From Roseiarcus sp963820775 (GTDB lineage: Bacteria; Pseudomonadota; Alphaproteobacteria; Rhizobiales; Beijerinckiaceae), in the NCBI GenBank assembly GCA_963820775.1, contig CAWGBF010000015.1, forward strand, positions 124,001 to 188,000: DNA of 64,000 nucleotides, in the 5' to 3' direction. A program made the translations under genes and the position numbers. This document shows positions 8,195 through 15,991 of this stretch, one piece after another (the first letter of the stretch is position 1; each line of letters begins with the position of its first letter). The notes beneath the pieces are model-generated. The model made no database searches. It saw only the letters and a list, made by a program, of their open reading frames with translations, and was not told the DNA's origin.

Positions 8195-9628
8195 ATGAGC
8201 TTTCTAGACGACCTGGCGTTCGGACCGCATGGAAATCGAAGGGCCTGGATGAGGGGCCTTTTGGTCGCGCTCGCGGTTCTCGCTGCGGCCGCGGCGCTCC
8301 TGTATTACGCCGTTTCCGGCGACTACGGCTTCTTGCGAGCTTCCGTCCTGACCGGGGCGCCGACCGGCGCCTACAATGCGCTCGGCCAGCGGCTAGCCGC
8401 GCGGGCGCTCAAGAAGAACGGTCATTTGAAAGTTGTCGCCACGGCGGGGTCAGTCGAGAACATCGCCCGTCTCGTCGGCGAAAACGGGGTGTGCGTTCCG
8501 GCGTTCGCCTTCGTCCAGGACGGCGTGCCGGCGCCAGCAAACGCCGGCCTGCAGACCCTGGGGCGGCTGCCGCAGCCGGAATCGTTGTTCCTGTTTGCTC
8601 GGCGCGGACGCGCAATCAACACGTTCGCTGATCTCAAAGGCGCTTCGGTCGGGATCGGTCCGGAAGGTTCGGGCACGGGCTACCTGATGCAGCAATTGCT
8701 GGAGAATTCCGACCTCAGCGGTCTCGGTCTGAAGCCCTCGAATCATGACCTCGAAGCTCAAGCGGCGATGGTCCGGGACGGCCAACTGGACATCGCCGCC
8801 TCTGTGATGAACGAAACTGCCGAGATGGTGCGCACGCTGGCGAACAAGTACGACCTCGAGATTGTCGCTCCTTCGGACATTGAAGGCTTGGTGGCGCGCG
8901 ACAAGTGGCTGCGCCTAGGCCGGATTCCTGCGGGCTATTACGACATCGCCAAACCGGTCCCAGCGACCGACAAGCTCGTCGCCCAGGTCGACACGCTCGT
9001 CATGACCAACGCGTGCGTGCATCGTGCGGAGCGGGTCGCGTTTCTGATGCTGCTCAGCGAGGAGTTCCCCAATTTTGTTCGCGTGAACCCCCCGCCCTCG
9101 GCAAAGTCGCAAGACAGCGCGCCATTGGCCGACGAGGCGCGCGAATTCTTCGCCAGCGGCGAGCCCCAGATCGCGGACAAATATTTCCCCTGGCTGGTGA
9201 ACCTGATGTCGCCCGCCTACTGGATCTATCTGGTGATGGCGGCGACGGTCCTTTTGAACGGGGCCGGCGCGTACAGCCGCTTCAGGCTTTGGCGGATCGA
9301 CGCCATCCGCGCGACGCTCGAGTCCCGGCTCAAAGCGCTCGCGCATCCGGGTCTCACCCAAGAGCAGATCAAGGCGCGCGCGCATTCCGGTCTCACGCGC
9401 GAGCAAATCAAGGCGCTCCCGCCCGAAGCAATTATCCGGACGCCGCAAGATCGAAAGGCCGCGGAAGACCTCATGCAGGACTTCGACGCGCTGCGCCGCC
9501 GCTGTGAGGAGCAGATGGGCTCGTATGTCACGCCGATGGGCTCGGAGATGTATTACCGATACCAGGAGTGGCTCATCGACGAAGCGCGAGCCGCGCTCAC
9601 AGCCCTGCTTCGCTCACCGAGGCCGTGA
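8195..9628 (+). CDS. TAXI-family TRAP-type solute receptor, membrane-anchored, with C-terminal extension
   Basis: The protein has 477 residues from the ATG at 8195 (MSFLDDLAFGPHGNRRAWMR). A membrane segment at about residues 18-38 anchors the N-terminus. The periplasmic receptor region follows, with LTGAPTGAYNALGQRLA near the start, then INTFADLKGASVGIGPEGSG and LVARDKWLRLGRIPAGYYDI, the usual TAXI receptor pattern. A second membrane segment (about 340-362, PAYWIYLVMAATVLLNGAGA) is followed by a roughly 110-residue cytoplasmic helical tail. That tail holds a tandem repeat, AHPGLTQEQIKAR / AHSGLTREQIKAL. No TRAP permease gene is nearby, so whether it serves transport or sensing is unknown. Confidence 0.75.
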   Translation: MSFLDDLAFGPHGNRRAWMRGLLVALAVLAAAAALLYYAVSGDYGFLRASVLTGAPTGAYNALGQRLAARALKKNGHLKVVATAGSVENIARLVGENGVCVPAFAFVQDGVPAPANAGLQTLGRLPQPESLFLFARRGRAINTFADLKGASVGIGPEGSGTGYLMQQLLENSDLSGLGLKPSNHDLEAQAAMVRDGQLDIAASVMNETAEMVRTLANKYDLEIVAPSDIEGLVARDKWLRLGRIPAGYYDIAKPVPATDKLVAQVDTLVMTNACVHRAERVAFLMLLSEEFPNFVRVNPPPSAKSQDSAPLADEAREFFASGEPQIADKYFPWLVNLMSPAYWIYLVMAATVLLNGAGAYSRFRLWRIDAIRATLESRLKALAHPGLTQEQIKARAHSGLTREQIKALPPEAIIRTPQDRKAAEDLMQDFDALRRRCEEQMGSYVTPMGSEMYYRYQEWLIDEARAALTALLRSPRP

Positions 9629-9675
9629 TGGCGCCTCGGCGCGCGCGGCTCGACCAGAGGCGCGCGGCAGCCTTC

Positions 9676-10624
9676 TCAGGCGGCGGCGGCTTCGGCCGCC
9701 GGTCGTTCGTGGCCATGGTGCGCGCCGGGGCATGTCTTCAACCGCTCGCGCAAGTCCGCGATTAGCCATCGTCCTGCTCGGCCGGGCAGGCGGCCGCGCT
9801 CATGCACGACGGAAAGAGGCAGCGCGACTTCCTCCTGGTTGGCGACCTTGAGTCTCTTCAGCCGGCCGGCCGCGACGTGATCGGCCACCATATGGCTCGG
9901 CATGTTGCACCAGCCGAAGCCGGCCAGCAGGAAATCGAGGCGGGTGGCCAGGTCCGCGAACCGCCAAATGTGACGGCTGACGATCCCGCCTGAGAGATTC
10001 TGGGTGAGCGGCGTGCGGTCGGTCAGCACCAGCTGCACATGCGGCTCGAGCGCTTCGCGCGCCAGCGGCTGGGGCAGGGCGGCGAGCGGATGGCTAGCCG
10101 CCACTACCGGCCACATCGCTATGCGCGTCATGAATTCGCTTACGAGATCGCAGGGGCTCGCCGGCGTCAGCGTATAAATCGCGAGCCGGGCCGCCCCGTC
10201 GCGCAGACGCTGCTCGGCGCCGCCCAGAGCCTCGGTGAACACCGACGCGGGCAGAAGCGGGAAGGCGACGCGCACCGCCTTCAGGCTCTCCATCAGAAGC
10301 GGTATCGGCAACATCGAGTTCGACCGCCAGGGTGAGTTCGGGCTCGACGTCCTCGGCCATGCTTTCCGCACGGGCGCGGATGGCTCGCGCGCCCGCGATC
10401 AGCGCCCGCGCGTCGCCGACCAGCGCTTGCCCCGCGTCGGTCAGGCGGGGCGTCTTGCCGGAGCGATCGAACAGGGTGAGGCCGAGCGTCGTCTCGAGCG
10501 TCTGAATCGACTGGCTGATTGCGGACTGGACCCGGCCGAGCTTTCGCGCAGCGGCCGAAAAGCTGCCGGCGTCGGCGACGGCGACGAGAACGCGCATCTG
10601 GTCGAGCGTGAGAGAGTCGATCAT
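9676..10624 (-). CDS. LysR-family transcriptional regulator (frameshifted)
   Basis: The N-terminal winged helix reads MIDSLTLDQMRVLVAVADAG and FSAAARKLGRVQSAISQSIQ, the standard LysR helix-turn-helix. After ELTLAV the frame is lost at the TT of 10319-10320. Removing one T turns GAGTTCG into GAGTCG and gives AVDSMLPIPLLMESLKAVRV in sense, matching the usual start of the LysR effector domain; the other frame then runs intact to 9676. The reconstructed protein is about 315 residues. It is transcribed away from the nitroreductase-wrbA-doxX cluster with a TTGC-N5-GCAA box between them, so it probably controls that cluster and itself. A GGAGG site precedes the ATG. Confidence 0.8.
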
Positions 10625-10657
10625 CCATCACCTCCAGAGATGGATACTAGCATAATT

Positions 10658-10670
10658 TTGCCAATTGCAA
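10658..10670. promoter_or_regulatory. LysR-type operator box
   Basis: TTGCCAATTGCAA is a T-N11-A dyad (TTGC-N5-GCAA) in the 103-base gap between the divergent lysR gene and the nitroreductase gene. The hexamer CATAAT at 10651-10656 could be the -10 of the rightward promoter. Confidence 0.5.
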
Positions 10671-10727
10671 CGATCGGATCAACAGCCGACATCTGAGCGC
10701 AGTGCAACAATCCCAGGGACCGCCTGC

Positions 10728-11336
10728 ATGACCATCCACGTTCCTGACCGCAGAACGGTCGACGCCACGTCGCTCGCGCAGATTTTTACCGAAGCTCGCA
10801 CGCACAATGGGTTTATCGACAAGCCCGTCTCGGACGAGGCGCTCCACAAGGCGATCGAACTGGCCAAGATGGGGCCGACCAGCGTCAACCAGTCGCCGCT
10901 GCGTGTCCTGTTCCTGCGATCGCGAGCGGCCAAGGAGCGGCTCCGCCCGGCGTTGTCTCCCGGCAATCTGGACAAGACGATGAGCGCGCCAGTGGTCGCG
11001 ATCACCGCCTATGACGAACTCTTCTACGAGCATTTGCCGTTCCTGTTTCCGCACGCCGACGCCAAGCCGTGGTTCTCCGGCGATGCCGCGAAGGCCGCCC
11101 GCAGCGCCTTCCAGAACGGCACGTTGCAGGTCGCCTATCTCATCATCGCGCTGCGCGCCGTGGGGCTCGACACCGGACCAATGACCGGATTCGACAATGC
11201 GAAAGTCGACGCCGAGTTCTTCACCGAGGGACACGTCAAGTCGAACGTCCTGATCAATATCGGCTACGGCGACGCCGAGAAGCTGTTCCCACGCAGCCCG
11301 AGGTTTTCCTTCGACCAGATGGCGAAGATCATCTGA
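10728..11336 (+). CDS. RutE/HadB-like nitroreductase (malonic semialdehyde reductase family)
   Basis: A 202-residue FMN nitroreductase-fold protein. ARTHNGFIDKPVSDEALHKA and LAKMGPTSVNQSPLRVLFLR are the N-terminal flavin-binding blocks of the RutE subgroup. FQNGTLQVAYLIIALRAVGL and DTGPMTGFDNAKVDAEFF are the core helix and the typical 'GPMxGFD' loop. RutE reduces malonic semialdehyde in uracil breakdown, but no other rut genes are present, so here it more likely reduces other aldehydes, nitro compounds or quinones (inference). The start at 10728 is the ATG matching the family; an upstream in-frame CTG-type extension has no ribosome-binding site. WrbA follows 36 bases later. Confidence 0.85.
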   Translation: MTIHVPDRRTVDATSLAQIFTEARTHNGFIDKPVSDEALHKAIELAKMGPTSVNQSPLRVLFLRSRAAKERLRPALSPGNLDKTMSAPVVAITAYDELFYEHLPFLFPHADAKPWFSGDAAKAARSAFQNGTLQVAYLIIALRAVGLDTGPMTGFDNAKVDAEFFTEGHVKSNVLINIGYGDAEKLFPRSPRFSFDQMAKII

Positions 11337-11372
11337 GGCTTCCGCGCTGGCGCAAAACCTGAGGAGGGGTGA

Positions 11373-11972
11373 ATGACCAAGGTGCTTGTTCTTTATTATT
11401 CCAGCTACGGCCACGTCGAACAGTTGGCCTATGCGGAGGCCGAAGGCGCGCGTTCGGCGGGCGCGACGGTCGACGTCAAGCGGGTGCCGGAGAACGTTCC
11501 CGAAGACATCGCCAAGGCCTTTTACTTCAAGCTCGATCAGCCGGCGCCGATCGCGACGCCTGCCGATCTGGCGAACTACGACGCGATCATCGTCGGCGCT
11601 CCGACCCGCTTTGGCCGCATGCCCTCGGCGATGGGGAGCTTCTGGGAGCAGGCCGGCCAGCTGTGGATGAGCGGCGCCCTGATAGGAAAGGTCGGCGGCG
11701 CCTTTACCTCGAGCGCCACCCAGCACGGCGGCAACGAAACGACGTTGTTCTCCATCATCGCCAACCTGATGCACTTCGGCTTGGTTATCGTCGGCCTGCC
11801 TTACAGCCACGCGGGGCAAGGCACGCTTGACGAGATCGTCGGCGGCGCTCCTTATGGCGCAACCACAATCGCCGGCGCCCAGGGACAGCGGCAGCCGAGC
11901 AAGATCGAGCTTGAGGGCGCGCGGCACCAGGGCGAGCTCGTCGCCAAGGTCGCCGCGAAGCTTTCCGCATAA
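11373..11972 (+). CDS. wrbA: NAD(P)H:quinone oxidoreductase, WrbA type
   Basis: A 199-residue flavodoxin-like protein preceded by a GAGGAGGGG site. MTKVLVLYYSSYGHVEQLAY is the FMN phosphate-binding loop. YDAIIVGAPTRFGRMPSAMG and FTSSATQHGGNETTLFSIIA are hallmark WrbA segments, and the TRFG and QHGG motifs contact FMN and quinone. It reduces quinones by two electrons, avoiding semiquinone radicals. Its place between a nitroreductase and DoxX under a divergent LysR gene suggests an electrophile- or quinone-stress operon. Confidence 0.95.
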   Translation: MTKVLVLYYSSYGHVEQLAYAEAEGARSAGATVDVKRVPENVPEDIAKAFYFKLDQPAPIATPADLANYDAIIVGAPTRFGRMPSAMGSFWEQAGQLWMSGALIGKVGGAFTSSATQHGGNETTLFSIIANLMHFGLVIVGLPYSHAGQGTLDEIVGGAPYGATTIAGAQGQRQPSKIELEGARHQGELVAKVAAKLSA

Positions 11973-12030
11973 TCCCAGCGGCCGGCGAGGTTTCCTGAAG
12001 ATTTCAACCAACCCACAGAAAGCGACGCCC

Positions 12031-12444
12031 ATGAGTAATATTCTTTCCCGCTCGATCGCTCCAGCGCTAAATACGGCGTGGCTCGCGCCGCATGCGCGTT
12101 CGTTGCTGCGGATCGCGGCCGGCCTCGCTTTTCTCGAGCACGGAACAGGCAAGCTCCTGGGCTTTCCCGCAGGCCTGCCGTTCATCGACAAGATGCCGAC
12201 TGGGCTCATGTATTTCACCGGAACGATGGAGCTCATCGGCGGCGTGCTGATCGTGCTCGGCCTGTTCACCCGCCCGGTCGCCTTCATCCTGTCCGGATTC
12301 ATGGCCGCGGCCTATTTCATGGCGCATTTCCCGGTGAGCTTCTTCCCCGCGATCAACATGGGCGAGGCCGCCCTGCTTTACTGCTTCATCTTTCTTTATC
12401 TTGCGGCCGCCGGTCCCGGCCCGTGGTCGATCGATAGGGACTGA
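12031..12444 (+). CDS. DoxX family membrane protein
   Basis: A 137-residue protein with four predicted membrane segments: about 22-40 (LLRIAAGLAFLEHGTGKLLG), 55-75, 80-100 and 108-128. RIAAGLAFLEHGTGKLLGFP is the DoxX opening motif and AAAYFMAHFPVSFFPAINMG lies in the third to fourth segment. DoxX proteins accompany quinone- and thiol-redox enzymes. It is the last gene of the LysR-controlled cluster, 58 bases after wrbA, and two hairpins follow it. Confidence 0.85.
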   Translation: MSNILSRSIAPALNTAWLAPHARSLLRIAAGLAFLEHGTGKLLGFPAGLPFIDKMPTGLMYFTGTMELIGGVLIVLGLFTRPVAFILSGFMAAAYFMAHFPVSFFPAINMGEAALLYCFIFLYLAAAGPGPWSIDRD

Positions 12445-12501
12445 CAAAAGCGCGGCAGGCGAGTTTGCGCGCGGCTCCCTAGCCGCGCGCAGGACTCTTG
12501 C

Positions 12502-12527
12502 GGGCGCTCCCTTGCGGGCGCCCTTTT
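12502..12527 (+). terminator. Rho-independent terminator after doxX
   Basis: GGGCGC (12502-12507) pairs with GCGCCC (12518-12523), followed by TTTT. A second, longer hairpin without T-run lies just upstream: GCGCGCGGCT (12467-12476) pairs with AGCCGCGCGC (12481-12490). Confidence 0.7.
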
Positions 12528-12592
12528 CGTCAGAGCTCCGCTAAGGTTTTCACATCACGAATTTCGCGGAACGAAATCGAGGCTCGAAGGCC

Positions 12593-13862
12593 CTAACTAC
12601 GCGCGAGGACCTGGACGGCGCGATCGAGCTGCGGGTCGCCGCCCGCCGCGTAGCGCGAGTCGAATGGCACTTCGATCGTCGGCGTGACACCGATTCCTTC
12701 GAGGCGTTGGCCATCCACCAGCACGTCCTCGACCGCGAGCAAGAGCAGGCCATTGTCGCCGATCAGGAACGCCGTGGCCGCCAGCACCGCGCCTTCTGTG
12801 CGCTGGCCGACGAGCTCGCCCAGCCTGTATTCCTTGAACCCATAGGCCAGCACCTCCTTGCCGCTGCGGGTGCCTTCGTTGATCAGAGCGGCCACCGGCT
12901 TACGCCATTTGACGTCGACGAAGCCGGTTTCGCCGCTGCGATCCTTGACCTGCATCGTGGGCGCGCGCGGATTGAACAGGTCGAGATATTGCGGTTGCGC
13001 GCCGCCCCATCCGCCCCGCAGGTCCCAGACCAGCGCGTCGGCGTCCTTGAGCGGTCCGTCGGACATGAGGTCCTCGAGCGCCGACTGAATCCTGCGGCTG
13101 GCGTATGACCAGACATGCACGTATCCAATCTTGGCCTTGTCCGTGACGATGAGGCGTGCGCTGTCTTTGAGGCCGCGCAGGAACATTTCGTTCGGGTGAA
13201 GGTCGGCCGGCGATACGCTGATCGCGATCGGCGCCGCGCCGGACGCGCGGCGGATCTGAAGCGAGACGGGCGATCCAACCTTGCCCGCGGAAGGAGGCGA
13301 CCGGGCGGAACGGCCGCTCGTCCGCCGATACGATTTCATCGCCGAGCAGAACGCCCGCTTGGTGTGCGGGCGCGCCCTCGATAACCCCGGTTACGAATGT
13401 GCGCCCCTGATTGTCGGTCTCGGTGAACACGCCAATCCCCGGATAGGATACGTCGCCGCTGGGGAAGACCCGCTTGAGGCCGCGATGCTCGAGGGCGCCA
13501 ACGAAAATATCCGCAAGCTGGTAATAGGCCGGGTCCTCCGGGGTGTAGAAATGGGTGTGGGAGGCGCCGAGCTTGGCCAGCATCGCATTGATCGCCGCCG
13601 CCATGTCCTCCGCGGACCGCGCCGATGCGGCTTGAGGTCGGAACCGGGCGCGCTCTTCCTGCCAGTCGAGGCCATTGAGGCGGGGATCATAGAAGCGGTC
13701 GCGCACCAGCTCCCAAACCTGATCGAAGTCCGCTTGATTTGACCCCGCTGGCGCCTCGTCGGTCTGGCCTGGGGCTTGAGCGCTCGCCGGCCAGGCGCTG
13801 ATCGCGGCCGCTCCAGCGGCGAAGGCCAGAACATCCCTGCGGGTCGGGCTCATGGGTTTCAT
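12593..13862 (-). CDS. S41-family (C-terminal processing type) peptidase, Tat-exported (frameshifted)
   Basis: The protein starts MKPMSPTRRDVLAFAAGAAA, a twin-arginine signal (TRRDVLAF) with cleavage near SAQA. An S41 N-terminal region (FDQVWELVRDRFYDPRLNGL and AINAMLAKLGASHTHFY), a PDZ-like segment (GVIEGAPAHQAGVLLGDEIV) and the catalytic domain follow. The frame is lost at the CCC of 13284-13286; removing one base joins SFRG to KVGSPVSLQIRR in the second frame. There, ADALVWDLRGGWGGAQPQYL resembles the S41 active-site region, with GKEVLAYGFKEYRLGELVGQ further on. The usual nucleophile Ser is not obvious, so activity is uncertain. The reconstructed length is about 422 residues. A partial second copy of its 5' end lies upstream. 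Confidence 0.75.
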
Positions 13863-13923
13863 CGGCGTTCGCAAGGCTCGAATCGCGGCCCTCCTGTGAC
13901 TGCCGCGCGGCAATTTGCTGTGG

Positions 13924-13979
13924 CTGTAGGGCGGCGTCGTTGACGCTGCCGAGGCCGGGTCAGCGACCCGGCCCTACAG
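13924..13979. repeat. Palindromic element able to fold as a three-way junction
   Basis: The outer arms CTGTAGGGC (13924-13932) and GCCCTACAG (13971-13979) enclose two hairpins: GCGTC-GTT-GACGC (about 13934-13946) and CCGGGTC-AGC-GACCCGG (about 13955-13971). The layout resembles REP/BIME-type elements. It lies between the S41 gene and the orphan signal-peptide ORF, and TGTAGGGC recurs at about 14000. Confidence 0.55.
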
Positions 13980-14093
13980 GGGCGGCACGGCGGTTTTTGT
14001 AGGGCTCGCGGTCTCAGTCGCCGGCCAAGCGGAGAACGTCGCACCGGCGGCGAGAGCCAAGATTCCCCTACGCGTTGCTTTCATTGATTTCAT
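13974..14093 (-). pseudogene. Orphan Tat signal peptide, remnant of a second S41-like gene start
   Basis: A 39-codon frame reads MKSMKATRRGILALAAGATF then SAWPATETASPTKTAVPPL before a stop. It lines up with the S41 signal peptide (MKPMSPTRRDVLAFAAGAAAISAWPASAQA) over its whole length. The non-coding DNA upstream of each start is also alike (GCAAGGCTCGAATCGCGGCCC versus GCTAAGCTCGAAACCAGGCCC in plus-strand order). This indicates a tandem duplication of the gene start whose body has been lost, or an insertion of the palindromic element into a duplicate. It is unlikely to make a functional product. Confidence 0.55.
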
Positions 14094-14247
14094 CGGCTCC
14101 CTCATTTCGTCGCTCGCTAAGCTCGAAACCAGGCCCATGTATGACTGCGCGGGGGGTAGTCAGTCGCCGGTTTTCGGCGACAGCGTTGCCGTTCAGACAG
14201 AGCAGGACGCCCGACGCGCGGCCAGCTGACAATGATTCCGCGCAGCA

Positions 14248-14280
14248 CAAAAAAGAAAGGCCGCGCGTAGGCGGCCTTTA
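14248..14280 (-). terminator. Terminator of the PEP-CTERM gene
   Basis: AAAGGCCGC (14256-14264) pairs with GCGGCCTTT (14271-14279). On the minus strand the hairpin is followed by TTTCTTTTTTG, a good T-tract, 22 bases beyond the PEP-CTERM stop. Confidence 0.8.
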
Positions 14281-14301
14281 GCGCTTCCGTCGGAGCTCGA
14301 C

Positions 14302-15025
14302 TTAGGACAGGAGGGCGCGCGCCTTGGCGCCGCGGCGGAACGCGGCGTAGCCCAAGCCGACGAAACCGAGCAACATCAACGCCCAGGTCGACGGCTCCGG
14401 TACAGGTGACCCCATGTCGAGCTCGAACGCGCCCCTCGTCGAGTTGGCAGTGAAGAAGAGAATTCGGCCCAGCGGTGTCGCGCACGTTGAACCACTGATT
14501 GTCGTTAGGGCTGGACGGGTCGCCAACTCCGTTCACGCCGAAGCCGGCCGTCACCAGCTGCGCGCCAGTGACGCTGTCCTGGGTGTTTACCGAGGGTATT
14601 GTAAACACGGTCAGAGTGTCCAAGGCGTCGATCGAGCCCCAGTAGATATTGAAGGAGTTCGGATCACCGGCCTCCCCATTCGGGGGGTTGAAGACTATTT
14701 CGGCGCCTATGAAACCAAGGGGATTAAGGGCATCCGCCCCGTAGAGATAGCGACTGGGGTCGCCAGCGGGCGCGTTGGAGGCGCCGGTCGTGCCGACAGC
14801 GACGGCACCGTCGCTTGAAAGCTGGATCGGCCCGCAATAGGCGAAATCGCACACCGCCGAATTCTCCAAAAACCCCGTTGGTCCGAGCGGGACGTCATTG
14901 AAGGTTGTGGGATTTTCAGGCGAGATCTGAGTTATGACCAGATTGCCAATGGTAAACGTCGCAGCATTTGCCGTAGTAACGAATACGAGCGACGCAATAG
15001 TCGCGGCAAACAGACGAGCTTTCAT
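14302..15025 (-). CDS. PEP-CTERM sorting domain protein (frameshifted)
   Basis: Starts MKARLFAATIASLVFVTTAN with a signal peptide cut near NAA. A roughly 180-residue Asn/Gly/Pro-rich, low-lysine body follows, typical of secreted surface proteins. The frame breaks after NVRDTAGP at the CCC of 14468-14470. Removing one base leads to RILFFTANSTRGAFELDMGS, then VPEPSTWALMLLGFVGLGYA and AFRRGAKARALLS: a canonical PEP-CTERM anchor (PEP motif, membrane helix, Arg-rich tail) cut by exosortase. The corrected protein is about 240 residues. A TTG start 12 bases upstream is possible. No exosortase gene is in the window. Confidence 0.8.
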
Positions 15026-15277
15026 GTTTACCCCCAATAAAAAGTAGGAAGGGGACAGCTTACTTTACCTACGACAAGGGGGTGGAGTCAACACAAATTC
15101 GTGAAGTCGGCTCAGAAACAAGGTCGGCCCTCCGTTCGCTCGGCGCACAGATCAAGGCGTTTCGTTGTCGCTGCGCTTGCGTCCTGAAGTGGTCGGCCCA
15201 CAGACGCAAAGAGTCCGACCGCGTAGACCGGAGCGATAATATTTCCTCGCTGCGCTGATTATGACCGTTGAAAGGGG

Positions 15278-15306
15278 TTGACGGGCCGGAACCGCTTGAA
15301 TATGTT
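15278..15306 (+). promoter_or_regulatory. Sigma-70-like promoter upstream of rpsL
   Basis: TTGACG (15278-15283) and TATGTT (15301-15306) are separated by exactly 17 bases. It lies about 310 bases upstream of rpsL, with a terminator-like hairpin between, so it may drive a short RNA, the str operon by read-through, or both. Confidence 0.45.
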
Positions 15307-15312
15307 CCGCGC

Positions 15313-15434
15313 ACTTTCGGCAGGCTGTAGAGCTTCGCTGTGTTTGACGACGCGTCGAACACCCAACGGCTCTAAACGCTGACGATCCTACCGATGACGA
15401 GCCATACCGGCCCTGAGGGGCCGGTTCTGTTTCG
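15313..15434 (+). ncRNA. Candidate small RNA or str-operon leader
   Basis: The segment is bounded by the promoter-like TTGACG-N17-TATGTT and by a hairpin, ACCGGCCC (15406-15413) with GGGCCGGT (15418-15425), followed by TCTGTTTC. No protein-like frame is present on either strand; the 97-codon minus frame at 15069-15362 looks non-coding. The predicted transcript of about 120 nt does not resemble 6S, SRP RNA or tmRNA. It could equally be an attenuating leader of rpsL-rpsG-fusA-tuf. Confidence 0.3.
15406..15434 (+). terminator. Terminator-like hairpin in the rpsL upstream region
   Basis: An eight-base GC-rich stem, ACCGGCCC / GGGCCGGT, with a TGAG loop and a moderately T-rich tail (TCTGTTTC). 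The remaining leader, 15435-15619, shows no further gene. Confidence 0.5.
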
Positions 15435-15619
15435 CACGATCGCGGTCTTGTGTCGTGATCCTCTGCTTATCTAGCGGCGCCCAAACCCAAACGGGTTTCC
15501 TGGGCGCTGTTGGTTTCGCGCGTTGCCTTGTCGGCTTCGCGCGAAGGTCGAGCGGCGGGAATTGGGTTTTTCTGTTCGGTTAACGCCGGACGTCTTGGGA
15601 ACTGAAGCTTAGGGCCGAC

Positions 15620-15991
15620 ATGCCGACGATTAGCCAATTGATCCGCAAGCCGCGGCAACCGAAGACCTACCGCGAGAAGGCCCGCCATCTCCAGGCGAGC
15701 CCGCAGAAGCGCGGCGTTTGCACGCGCGTCTATACGACGACGCCGAAGAAGCCGAATTCGGCTTTGCGCAAGGTCGCCAAGGTGCGGCTGACCAACGGCT
15801 TCGAGGTCATCGGCTATATCCCCGGCGAAGGCCACAATCTGCAGGAGCATTCGGTGGTCATGATCCGCGGCGGCCGCGTCAAGGACCTGCCCGGCGTGCG
15901 CTACCACATCCTGCGCGGCGTGCTCGACACCCAGGGGGTCAAGGACCGCAAGCAGCGCCGTTCGAAATACGGCGCCAAGCGGCCCAAGTGA
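15620..15991 (+). CDS. rpsL: 30S ribosomal protein S12
   Basis: A 123-residue S12, the usual bacterial length. MPTISQLIRKPRQPKTYREK is the standard N-terminus. The conserved decoding-centre loops are TPKKPNSALRKVAKVRL and the GRVKDLPGVRYHIL region. The lysines whose mutation gives streptomycin resistance (in PKKPN and VKDLPG) are wild type. It opens the str operon (S12-S7-EF-G-EF-Tu). No rpoC is upstream, unlike the common alphaproteobacterial rplKAJL-rpoBC-rpsL arrangement. Confidence 0.98.
   Translation: MPTISQLIRKPRQPKTYREKARHLQASPQKRGVCTRVYTTTPKKPNSALRKVAKVRLTNGFEVIGYIPGEGHNLQEHSVVMIRGGRVKDLPGVRYHILRGVLDTQGVKDRKQRRSKYGAKRPK

Noticed and set aside
9340..9420. DNA-level tandem repeat in the TAXI gene as a mobile element footprint
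   Set aside because: The two units differ at several bases and stay in frame; it is better explained as a protein repeat in the cytoplasmic tail.
15069..15362. 97-codon minus-strand frame upstream of rpsL
   Set aside because: Ser/Arg-rich composition, no ribosome-binding site, overlaps the promoter-like elements; treated as non-coding.
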